A DNA stretch of 29,384 nt from DASSFZ01 sp036514635 (lineage in GTDB: Bacteria; Chloroflexota; Anaerolineae; Fen-1058), in NCBI GenBank assembly GCA_036514635.1, contig DATBWU010000093.1:1-29384 (forward strand). The letters run 5' to 3'. Shown here piece by piece: positions 1-8,126 of this stretch. Within the stretch, counting starts at the first letter, position 1; the number at the start of each line of letters is the position of its first letter. The notes beneath the pieces were generated by a model that searched no databases, was not told where the DNA came from, and saw only the letters and a program-made list of their open reading frames with translations. Position numbers and translations under genes: made by a program.

Positions 1-128
1 GCTCCATCGGTGGCGCGCCCGCCCCGGCACAGACACCGGCTGCCCGAAAGAAAATAGCCGGCCGCAAGACCGTTATCAAATCGAAGCGCAATCCTAAATC
101 GGCATCAGCCCGTAACAAAAAGAGGTGA
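1..128 (+). CDS. 3' end of an unrecognised gene with a basic C-terminal tail (partial)
   Basis: The frame beginning at base 3 is open from the window edge to a TGA at 126-128. It encodes about 41 residues rich in Ala, Pro, Lys and Arg, ending in a strongly basic stretch (last residues SARNKKR). The other two plus frames close at 57 and 110. The stop lies 9 bases before the ATG of the next gene, with the next gene's GAGGAGG ribosome site in between, so the two look like one operon. Such Lys/Ala/Pro tails occur on many unrelated proteins, so no function can be given. The gene body lies outside the window. Confidence 0.55.
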   Translation, partial: SIGGAPAPAQTPAARKKIAGRKTVIKSKRNPKSASARNKKR

Positions 129-137
129 GGAGGACAC

Positions 138-1043
138 ATGGAACTTGCCGTCATCGGTTTGGGTCGCATGGGCGGAAATATCGCGCGAAGGTTGATACAG
201 GCCGGCCATCACGTTGTCGGCTATAATCGCACTGCCGATGTCACCCGCGAACTGGCTGCCGAAGGTCTGGACGCCGCCTTCTCGATCGAGGAAGCGGCTA
301 AGAAACTGGCCGAGCCGCGCGCACTCTGGCTCATGCTTCCCGCCGGCAATCCGACCGAGAGCATGATCGCGACTTTGATCGGCCTGCTCGCGCCGGGCGA
401 TACGATCATCGACGGTGGCAACACCTACTACAAGGACGATCTGCGCCGCGCCGAGATGTTGAAGACGCGCGGTCTGCACTACGTCGACGTGGGAACCAGC
501 GGCGGCATCTGGGGATTGAAAGAGGGCTTCAGCCTGATGGTCGGCGGCGAGGCCGGCGTCGTCGGGCGGTTGCAGCCCATCTTTGAAGCGCTCGCGCCTG
601 CGCCCGACCAAGGCTGGGGGCACGTCGGGCCGAACGGCGCGGGGCACTTTGTCAAAATGGTGCACAACGGCATCGAGTACGGCATGATGCAGGCCTACGC
701 CGAGGGCTTCGAGATCATGCGGGGCAAGAAAGAGTTCGGCCTCGATCTGCCGCAGATCGCGCACGTCTGGCAACACGGCAGCGTCGTCCGATCGTGGCTG
801 CTCGATCTCACGGCTGCCGCGCTCGAAGCCGACCCCGACTTGAAGAACATTCGCGGCTACGTGCAAGACTCCGGCGAAGGGCGCTGGACGATCCAGGAAG
901 CCATCGACCTGGACGTGCCCGCGCCGGTGATCACGATGTCGCTTTACCAGCGTTTCGTCTCACGGCAGGGCGAATCGTATGCCGCACAGTTGCTCGCGGC
1001 TATGCGCAACCAGTTCGGCGGACATGCGGTGAAGAGCAAGTGA
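138..1043 (+). CDS. gnd: 6-phosphogluconate dehydrogenase, decarboxylating (short form)
   Basis: This enzyme oxidises and decarboxylates 6-phosphogluconate to ribulose 5-phosphate in the cytosol. The 301-residue product is the short (about 300 aa) type, lacking the long helical C-terminus of the roughly 470 aa form. The N-terminal Rossmann motif GLGRMGGN is at residues 7-14. The family signature DVGTSGGIWG is at 117-126, and the catalytic Lys173 and Asn177 lie in GHFVKMVHNGIEYG. After the second beta strand the sequence reads GYNRT (Asn30-Arg31-Thr32), which favours NADP; many short-form enzymes have an Asp here and use NAD. A strong site (GAGGAGG, 129-133 region) fixes the ATG. The gene precedes zwf, as expected for an oxidative pentose phosphate operon. 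Confidence 0.93.
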   Translation: MELAVIGLGRMGGNIARRLIQAGHHVVGYNRTADVTRELAAEGLDAAFSIEEAAKKLAEPRALWLMLPAGNPTESMIATLIGLLAPGDTIIDGGNTYYKDDLRRAEMLKTRGLHYVDVGTSGGIWGLKEGFSLMVGGEAGVVGRLQPIFEALAPAPDQGWGHVGPNGAGHFVKMVHNGIEYGMMQAYAEGFEIMRGKKEFGLDLPQIAHVWQHGSVVRSWLLDLTAAALEADPDLKNIRGYVQDSGEGRWTIQEAIDLDVPAPVITMSLYQRFVSRQGESYAAQLLAAMRNQFGGHAVKSK

Positions 1044-1145
1044 AGAGTGAACAGCAGACAGTGAACAGTAATCAGTAATCAGTGAACAGTGATCACTGAC
1101 CACTGATCACTGTTCACTGATCACTGGACAAAGCGGGGGTGAATT
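1044..1145. repeat. Intergenic inverted repeat built from GTGAACAGT/ATCAGT units
   Basis: The gap between gnd and zwf is filled by iterated short units (GTGAACAGT, AATCAGT). It contains a perfect inverted repeat with 15-bp arms at 1081-1095 and 1104-1118 and an 8-nt loop. No T-run follows, so it is not a classic terminator. The repeat begins directly at the gnd stop codon. Confidence 0.85.
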
Positions 1146-2600
1146 ATGAGCGGTCAAAACGCGGTCGCGCCAACGGTGATCATTTTCGGCGCGTCGGGCG
1201 ACCTGACTAAGCGTAAGCTGGTTCCGGCTCTGTATAATCTTTCCCGCAAGGGACGCATCCCGCCGGGGACGCGCATCATCGGTTATTCGCGCACCGACTT
1301 CAGTCACGAGGCCTTTCGCCAACAGATGCGCGAAGGCGTGCAGGAGTTTTCTGAGCACTACGACGAGCCGGTGTGGAACGCCTTCTCGCAGAACTTGTAT
1401 TACTTGCCGGGTAACCCGTCGGCACTCGAAGACTTCCGCCGGCTCGATGCACTGGCCTGTGAGATCGAGGGCAATCAGCCTGCGGGTCGATTGTATTACC
1501 TGTCGACGCCGCCGGCGCTGTATACCGATATCGTCACCGTGCTCGGCCAGGCCGGTATGAACGCCGAATCGAGCGCGTGGCGGCGCATCATCATCGAAAA
1601 GCCGTTTGGTCGCGATCTGCCGTCGGCGCGCGAATTGAACGATCGGGTTCACGCCGCCCTCGCCGAGCATCAGGTCTATCGCATCGATCATTACCTCGGC
1701 AAGGACACCGTTCAGAATCTCAGCGTCTTTCGCTTCGCCAACGCCATCTTCGAGCCGGTGTGGAACCGCAATTACATCGACCACGTGCAGATCTCGGTGC
1801 TGGAGACGGTCGCGGTCGGCCGCCGGGGCGGGTACTACGACACCGCCGGTGTGCTGCGCGACATTTTTCAGAATCACCTTCTGCAACTGCTCACACTGAT
1901 CGCGATGGAACCGCCCGCCATGCTGAATGCCGACGCGCTGCGCAACGAGAAAGTCAAGGTGCTCACCGCCATTCGTCCCGTCCCGCTGCACACGCTGAGC
2001 GATTATGTGGTGCGCGCGCAATATCGTAGTTACCGCGATGAGCCTAACGTGGATCCTAAATCCGAAACGCCCACTTACGCCGCGCTGAAGCTATACGTGG
2101 ACAACTGGCGCTGGCACGGTGTGCCGTTCTACTTGCGATCGGGCAAAGGGCTGGCCGAACGTCAAACGCAGATCGTCGTCCAGTTCAAGTGCCCACCCGT
2201 GTTGTTGTTCGCGCTCAAGGACAGCCAGACACTTGCGCCGAACATGCTGGCGATTGAGATTCAGCCCAACGAGGGCATCCATCTGTCGTTCCAGGCCAAA
2301 GTGCCCGACGCCGGCATCGCCATGCAGACCGTCAACTTCGATTTTCACTACGCCGACGCGTTTGGCAACGGGACGATCCCCGAAGCCTACGAGCGCCTGA
2401 TCCTCGATGCGTTGCAGGGCGACGCCTCGCTGTTCACCCGCAGCGATGAGATCGAGCTGTCATGGCGCTTGATCGATCCCATTATCAATGGCCTATCCCA
2501 GAAGGGCGCGCCGCCGCTGGAGTTCTACGAGGTCGGCAGCGCAGGGCCAACGGGAGCCGATCAACTCCTGGCGCGTGACGGTTTTAAGTGGGCGCATTGA
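1146..2600 (+). CDS. zwf: Glucose-6-phosphate 1-dehydrogenase
   Basis: This enzyme oxidises glucose 6-phosphate to 6-phosphogluconolactone, the first step of the oxidative pentose phosphate pathway, in the cytosol. The 484-residue product has the normal length of about 490 aa. The nucleotide-binding motif GASGDLTKRKL starts at residue 15. EKPFG is at 151-155, and the active-site signature RIDHYLGK is at 179-186 with the catalytic His nearby. The C-terminal domain carries the usual VPFYLRSGK and IQPNEGI motifs. The ATG follows an AAGCGGGGGTGAATT leader. The gene is 102 bases downstream of gnd in the same orientation, separated by a palindromic repeat. No lactonase gene is seen. Confidence 0.97.
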   Translation: MSGQNAVAPTVIIFGASGDLTKRKLVPALYNLSRKGRIPPGTRIIGYSRTDFSHEAFRQQMREGVQEFSEHYDEPVWNAFSQNLYYLPGNPSALEDFRRLDALACEIEGNQPAGRLYYLSTPPALYTDIVTVLGQAGMNAESSAWRRIIIEKPFGRDLPSARELNDRVHAALAEHQVYRIDHYLGKDTVQNLSVFRFANAIFEPVWNRNYIDHVQISVLETVAVGRRGGYYDTAGVLRDIFQNHLLQLLTLIAMEPPAMLNADALRNEKVKVLTAIRPVPLHTLSDYVVRAQYRSYRDEPNVDPKSETPTYAALKLYVDNWRWHGVPFYLRSGKGLAERQTQIVVQFKCPPVLLFALKDSQTLAPNMLAIEIQPNEGIHLSFQAKVPDAGIAMQTVNFDFHYADAFGNGTIPEAYERLILDALQGDASLFTRSDEIELSWRLIDPIINGLSQKGAPPLEFYEVGSAGPTGADQLLARDGFKWAH

Positions 2601-2781
2601 TTTGCGAGATTCGGCTCTTCCGGCTTGGGCGGGAATTGAGCCGCAAAGACGCAAAGGACGCCAAGAATTTCAAAGGCTTTGCGCTCGCTTGCCCCGCGTC
2701 TTTTTGCGGGGTCGCGTCTTCGTGGTGAAGCTTTCCCAGTCAACCCGGGAGACCCCGAGATTCGTGGACAAGGAGAACACG
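2601..2781. repeat. Intergenic repeat with CCGCAAAGACGC arms and a CCCCGC/GCGGGG hairpin
   Basis: The unit CCGCAAAGACGC near 2641 is inverted as GCGTCTTTTTGCGG at about 2697-2711. A local hairpin CCCCGC...GCGGGG lies inside the right arm. Further inverted traces (CTTCGTGGTG at about 2717) extend it. Only the last 12 bases, with AAGGAG at 2770-2775, belong to the next gene's ribosome site. Confidence 0.75.
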
Positions 2782-3765
2782 ATGCAGTATCGAGCGTTCG
2801 GTCGAACGGGCTGGTCCATCTCAACCGTTAGCTTTGGAGCGTGGGCGGTCGGCGGTGCCTGGGGAAGCGTCGACGATCGCGAATCGCTGAATGCGCTGCA
2901 CCGCGCGGTGGATCTCGGCGTCAACTTTTTCGATACGGCGGATGCTTACGGCGATGGCCGCAGCGAGCGCTTGCTCGCGCAGCTCAAACGCGAGCGGCGC
3001 GAGCCGATCTACATCGCCACAAAAGCCGGTCGCCGCCTGAACCCACACGTCGCCGCCGGCTACACCCGCGCGAATCTGACAGCCTTCGTCGAACGCAGCC
3101 TGAAGAATCTGGAGACCGACGCGCTCGATCTCCTGCAATTGCATTGCCCGCCCACCGAAGTCTTTTACCGGCCCGAGGTATTCGGCGCGCTCGCTGATCT
3201 CGCCAGGCAGGGCAAGCTGCGCTACTACGGCGTCAGCGTCGAGAAAGTGGAGGAGGCGCTCAAGGCGATCGAGTATCCCGGCGTGCAGTCGGTGCAGATC
3301 ATCTTCAACATTTTCCGCCAGCGCCCGGCCGAGCTGTTCTTCGCCGAAGCGCAGCGGCGCAGAATCGGCGTCGTGGCACGATTGCCGTTGTCGTCGGGAA
3401 TGCTGACCGGGAAGATGACGCGCGCCAGCACGTTCGCACCCGACGATCACCGCGCATTCAACCGTCAGGGCGAATCGTTCGATCGGGGTGAGACGTTCTC
3501 GGGCGTGGATTTCGAGCGCGGCTTGCAAACCGTGGAGGAGCTTCGACCGTTGGGGCCTCCAGGCTGGACGATGGCGGAGTTCGCGCTACGCTGGATCTTG
3601 ATGTTCGACGCCGTGACGTGCACGATTCCGGGTGCAAGACGCCCGGCGCAAGTCGAAGAAAACTGCCGCGCGGCCGATCGACCGCCGCTCCCAGATTCGA
3701 TCATGTCGCGAGTGCGCGAGATTTACGACCAGCGCATCCGAGAGCACGTCCACCACTACTGGTAA
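2782..3765 (+). CDS. Aldo/keto reductase
   Basis: This is an NAD(P)H-dependent oxidoreductase of the AKR TIM-barrel family, 327 residues. The catalytic tetrad is visible: Asp51 and Tyr56 in DTADAYG, Lys81 in ATKAG and His121 in LLQLHCPP. The C-terminal cofactor segment includes TIPGARRPAQVEEN. An AAGGAG at 2770-2775 supports the ATG at 2782. The same frame is open further upstream into zwf, but that extension has no AKR similarity and runs through repeat DNA. The substrate cannot be read from sequence. Its place between zwf and galactokinase suggests a sugar or sugar-derived aldehyde, which is inference only. Confidence 0.92.
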   Translation: MQYRAFGRTGWSISTVSFGAWAVGGAWGSVDDRESLNALHRAVDLGVNFFDTADAYGDGRSERLLAQLKRERREPIYIATKAGRRLNPHVAAGYTRANLTAFVERSLKNLETDALDLLQLHCPPTEVFYRPEVFGALADLARQGKLRYYGVSVEKVEEALKAIEYPGVQSVQIIFNIFRQRPAELFFAEAQRRRIGVVARLPLSSGMLTGKMTRASTFAPDDHRAFNRQGESFDRGETFSGVDFERGLQTVEELRPLGPPGWTMAEFALRWILMFDAVTCTIPGARRPAQVEENCRAADRPPLPDSIMSRVREIYDQRIREHVHHYW

Positions 3766-3773
3766 AGCCGGGC

Positions 3774-3867
3774 GTAACTACTCAGCCTCACCCCCTGGCC
3801 CCCTCTCCCGAAGTGCAACTGCGCACTTCAGGAGAGGGGTTGGGGGTGAGGTAGCCTGAGCAACTAC
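3774..3867. mobile_element. MITE-like palindromic insertion flanked by a direct repeat
   Basis: A roughly 94-bp element has imperfect inverted ends (GTAACTACTCAG at left; GCTCAG...TAC at right when inverted). Its inner arms are strong: CTCACCCCC then CCCCCTCTCC at left, and GGAGAGGGGTTGGGGGTGAG at right. A central GAAGTGC/GCACTTC hairpin is also present. The string AGCCGGGCGT occurs on both sides, at 3766-3775 and 3868-3877, and looks like an 8-10 bp target-site duplication. There is no coding capacity. Confidence 0.65.
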
Positions 3868-3892
3868 AGCCGGGCGTCTTTGGGGGCCAAGG

Positions 3893-5019
<1,127 letters not shown>

Positions 5020-5032
<13 letters not shown>

Positions 5033-5265
5033 CACGAATCAGCACGAATACTATAGCCGTTAAGAAAATGAATCGGAATTCAGACTTCCGAAGTCTCGCG
5101 CGAAGCCCGCGTCCGCGCGGGCGTCTGCCCCGGCCGACCGCGTCCTCGCGGTCGGCGAGCAAATGCGCAAATCATGCCCGTGTTGAGTATAGCTGTGTTC
5201 GTATTCACAGGAGCACCGCGCCCGCCGCAGGCGTGTGTTCATGAAGATTCGTGGATCGACGCTTG
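5020..5265. repeat. Composite intergenic repeat with three internal hairpins
   Basis: The outer inverted arms are ATCCACGAAT near 5021 and ATTCGTGGAT near 5247, with CACGAAT units iterated inside. Internal hairpins are GACTTC-C-GAAGTC (5083-5095), GCCCGCG-TCCG-CGCGGGC (5105-5122) and CCGACCGCG-TCCT-CGCGGTCGG (5134-5155). The left arm overlaps the last codons of galactokinase. The stretch 5033-5288 holds no other gene that I can see. Confidence 0.75.
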
Positions 5266-5266
5266 G

Positions 5267-5291
5267 GGTTGCGGCAGGAGGCCGCGCTATG
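5267..5291 (+). promoter_or_regulatory. Leader hairpin carrying the ribosome site of the GH3 gene
   Basis: The Shine-Dalgarno AGGAG (5276-5280) is the 5-nt loop of a hairpin with stem GCGGC (5271-5275) and GCCGC (5281-5285), three bases before the ATG at 5289. A 25-nt segment identical at 24 positions precedes the glucuronate isomerase ATG at 13477, with loop AAGAG. Translational control is possible but unproven. Confidence 0.6.
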
Positions 5292-7820
5292 TCACAGTTC
5301 GCATATCCTTTCCAAGATCCAAATCTGCCGCTCGACACTCGAGTGAATGATCTCATCTCAAGGTTGGCACTGGAGGAAAAGGTCGCTTTCCTGCACCAGC
5401 GTCAACCGGCGATTGCCCGTCTGGGGATACCGGAGTTCAGAACGGGAGGCGAGGCGTTACACGGGGTAGCCTGGTTGGGCACGGCTACCGTGTTTCCGCA
5501 GGCCATCGGTCTGGCCAGCACCTGGAACATCGAGTTGGTTAAGCGGGTCGGGTCGGTCGCCGGGGATGAGGTCAGGGGTTATTACTACCGGAATCGCGCG
5601 ATGTGCGGAAACGTGTGGTCGCCCGTCGTCGATTTGCTAAGAGACCCACGAGCGGGAAGAAACGAAGAAGGCTACTCGGAAGACCCTTTCCTCACCGGGC
5701 AGATGTCCATCGCTTACGCCGGCGGCTTGCGAGGCGATGATCCGTTCTACTTGAAGACCGCACCTACGCTGAAACACTTTTTTGCCTACAACAACGAAGA
5801 CAATCGCGACACGACCTCCTCGAACGTCGATCCTCGCAACCTGCGCGAATACTATTTGAAGGCGTTCCAGGCCGCGATGGCCGCGGGCGCGGCGACGTGC
5901 ATCATGACTTCGTACAACCTGGTCAACGGCAGACCGAACACGGTCAGCCTGTATCTCAACTCGATCGTCAGGCAGTGGACGGCGCAAGCCCTGATGATCG
6001 TCAGCGATGCCTATGCTCCGTCGAACATCGCGGGTTCACAACACTACTATGCGACCCCGGCCGAAGGGCACGCCGCCGCGCTCAAGGCCGGGTTGGACAG
6101 CTTCACCGATCAGGATGCAGACCCTCCTCCCGCCGTCAACGCCATCAACGAGGCCCTGAGCCGGGGCCTCCTCGCGCCGGACGACATCGACAACGCCCTG
6201 CGACATATCTTCTCCATCCGATTCCGCCTCGGCGAGTTCGATCCGCCCGAACTGAATCCTTATTCCGGCATCACCGATGCGGTGATCGATAAACCCGAGC
6301 ATCGAGTGCTGGCGCGCGAAGCCGCCTGCCAGTCTATCGTGCTCTTGAAAAACGATGCCGGCATGTTGCCGTTCGATAAACACAGCCTCACCCGGATTGC
6401 CGTCATCGGCCCGCGCGCCGACGAGGTGCTTCTGGATTGGTATAGTGGAACGCCTCCCTACGCAGTCACTCCGCTGGCCGGAATACAGAACAAGGTCGGC
6501 GCGGGCGTGCGCGTGGATTATGCAGCCGATGACACCAACGGTGCGGCGGTCGATCTCGCCCGTTCGGCCGATGTCGCGATCGTGTTTGTGGGGAACCGTC
6601 CACAATGCGAAGGCGGCTGGGCCGGGCATTGCCCTGAGGACGAAGGCAAAGAATCGATTGACCGGACTTCGATCAACTTGAATCCTTCTCAGGAGAAGTT
6701 GATCCAGGAGGTTTATCGCGCCAATCCGAGAACGGTGGTCGTGCTGATCTCCAGTTTCCCCTACGCGATCAACTGGGCCGATCGGCATGTGCCGGCGATC
6801 GTGTGGTCGTCGCACGGGGGGCAGGAACTGGGGACTGCCGTGGCCGATGTCTTGTTCGGCGATTACGCGCCGGCCGGCCGCCTGACCCAGACGTGGTATT
6901 CGACCCTCGACAATCTGCCGGGCATCCTGGAGTACGACATTATCAAGGCCAATCGGACGTATTGGTACTTCGACGGCGCACCCTTGTATCCTTTTGGACA
7001 CGGGTTGACCTATACCACTTTCGATTACCGCAACTTGCGGCTGAGCGCAGAGACAATCGACGCAAACGGGCAGGTAACGGTGAGCGTGGAGATCACCAAT
7101 ACCGGCTCGCGCGCCAGCGATGAAGTCGTTCAGCTCTACGTCCACGCCTGGCAATCCAGGGTGAAGCGACCGATTAAACAACTGAAAGGGTTTAGTCGCC
7201 TGACCTTTCAACCCGGCGAGACCAAAACCGTTCGCTTTACTCTGCCGGCCAGCGAGTTGGCGTTCTGGGACGTGACACGCGATCAGTTCGTCGTGGAATC
7301 CGGTCGCTACGACATCATGCTGGGCAGGTCTTCGGCCAATATCCAACTGACGGCAGCCCTGACGGTCAACGGCGAGACCATTCCGCGCAGGCAGCTCACC
7401 GCCTCGACCCGTGCGGAAAACTACGACGATTACCACGGCATCCGGCTCGTCGACGAAACCAAAGTGAGCGGAACCGCAGTGGGCAGCCTCGAGCCGGGCG
7501 GCTGGATCGCGTTTCAGGACGTGGACTTCGGAAGCGGCCTGGATCGTTTCGTCGCGAATGTTTCCAAAGGAGATGCCGGTAGCGCGCACATCGAAATCCG
7601 GCTGGACAGTCCCAGCGGAACACTGATCGGCGCAGGTGAAGTCCCTGGCACGGGCGATTGGTACAACTGGATCGCGACGACGACAGCCGTGAACGGCGCG
7701 ACCGGCGTTCACGCAGTCTACCTGGTGTTAAAGGGTAGTCTCCGTATTCGATCGTTCTATTTCTGTAACTGCTCACACGGCGTCGCCGGGGAGTCGCCGG
7801 GGAGTAAACTTCCCGGCTAA
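5289..7820 (+). CDS. GH3 glycoside hydrolase with C-terminal CBM6-like domain
   Basis: This retaining exo-glycosidase of family GH3 (beta-xylosidase/beta-glucosidase type) has 843 residues and no signal peptide, so it is probably cytoplasmic. The N-terminal barrel includes the KHF motif (residues 162-164) and the nucleophile Asp240 in MIVSDAYAP. The C-terminal GH3 domain (about 330-560) and a fibronectin-III-like domain (about 590-690) follow. A CBM6-like module is at about 700-825 (GGWIAFQDVDFG, IEIRLDSPSGTLIG, GDWYNW). The ATG at 5289 is chosen because AGGAG precedes it and similarity begins there; a frame-open extension to 5235 lies in repeat DNA. The last 15 or so residues are encoded by a palindromic repeat, so the original C-terminus may have been replaced. 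Exact substrate is unknown. Confidence 0.92.
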   Translation: MSQFAYPFQDPNLPLDTRVNDLISRLALEEKVAFLHQRQPAIARLGIPEFRTGGEALHGVAWLGTATVFPQAIGLASTWNIELVKRVGSVAGDEVRGYYYRNRAMCGNVWSPVVDLLRDPRAGRNEEGYSEDPFLTGQMSIAYAGGLRGDDPFYLKTAPTLKHFFAYNNEDNRDTTSSNVDPRNLREYYLKAFQAAMAAGAATCIMTSYNLVNGRPNTVSLYLNSIVRQWTAQALMIVSDAYAPSNIAGSQHYYATPAEGHAAALKAGLDSFTDQDADPPPAVNAINEALSRGLLAPDDIDNALRHIFSIRFRLGEFDPPELNPYSGITDAVIDKPEHRVLAREAACQSIVLLKNDAGMLPFDKHSLTRIAVIGPRADEVLLDWYSGTPPYAVTPLAGIQNKVGAGVRVDYAADDTNGAAVDLARSADVAIVFVGNRPQCEGGWAGHCPEDEGKESIDRTSINLNPSQEKLIQEVYRANPRTVVVLISSFPYAINWADRHVPAIVWSSHGGQELGTAVADVLFGDYAPAGRLTQTWYSTLDNLPGILEYDIIKANRTYWYFDGAPLYPFGHGLTYTTFDYRNLRLSAETIDANGQVTVSVEITNTGSRASDEVVQLYVHAWQSRVKRPIKQLKGFSRLTFQPGETKTVRFTLPASELAFWDVTRDQFVVESGRYDIMLGRSSANIQLTAALTVNGETIPRRQLTASTRAENYDDYHGIRLVDETKVSGTAVGSLEPGGWIAFQDVDFGSGLDRFVANVSKGDAGSAHIEIRLDSPSGTLIGAGEVPGTGDWYNWIATTTAVNGATGVHAVYLVLKGSLRIRSFYFCNCSHGVAGESPGSKLPG

Positions 7821-8092
7821 AAACGTGAAAGTCGGCTGAAGCCGACTGGCGGATCATCTCGGAAAACGCCGGGCGGTGAACCATCCGGCTGAAGGCGTGG
7901 GAGCCTGGTCAACCGAGCTGCCGGCCAATCGGCTTCAGCCGATTTCCATGCCTTCAGCCCGGAGTTTGAACTCCGGGCTTTGCCCCCGATCGCGGGAAAT
8001 CTCAATCGGCGCGGTCTCCTGGCCGTGCCGCAACAAAACACGGAGTCGCTCAACATGAGCAACTCCGTGCCTCCGTGTCTCAGTGGTTTTCA
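7786..8092. repeat. Hairpin cluster between two convergent GH3 genes
   Basis: The 306-base gap 7821-8126 holds no gene. It contains stacked hairpins: GCCGGG...CCCGGC (7797-7818, overlapping the upstream stop), AGTCGGC-TGAA-GCCGACT (7830-7847), AATCGGC-TTCA-GCCGATT (7927-7944), an 11-bp stem AGCCCGGAGTT-TG-AACTCCGGGCT (7956-7979) and CACGGAGT...ACTCCGTG (8039-8069). They lie between the 3' ends of two converging genes and could stop transcription from both sides. T-runs are weak, so this is inference. Confidence 0.7.
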
Positions 8093-8126
8093 TCGCCGGT
8101 GAGGTGCCGGCTGATCCGGGTCGTGG

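Noticed and set aside
1107..2021. Minus-strand frame of 304 codons opposite zwf
   Set aside because: Shadow of a well-supported gene; no ribosome site or known motif.
2488..2781. N-terminal extension of the aldo/keto reductase overlapping zwf
   Set aside because: It runs through zwf and repeat DNA, has no AKR similarity, and the ATG at 2782 has a good AAGGAG.
6036..7712. Long open frame (558 codons) on the minus strand
   Set aside because: It lies antisense to the first GH3 gene, whose domains and catalytic residues are clear. High GC content produces such mirror frames, and the minus-strand translation has no recognisable domain.
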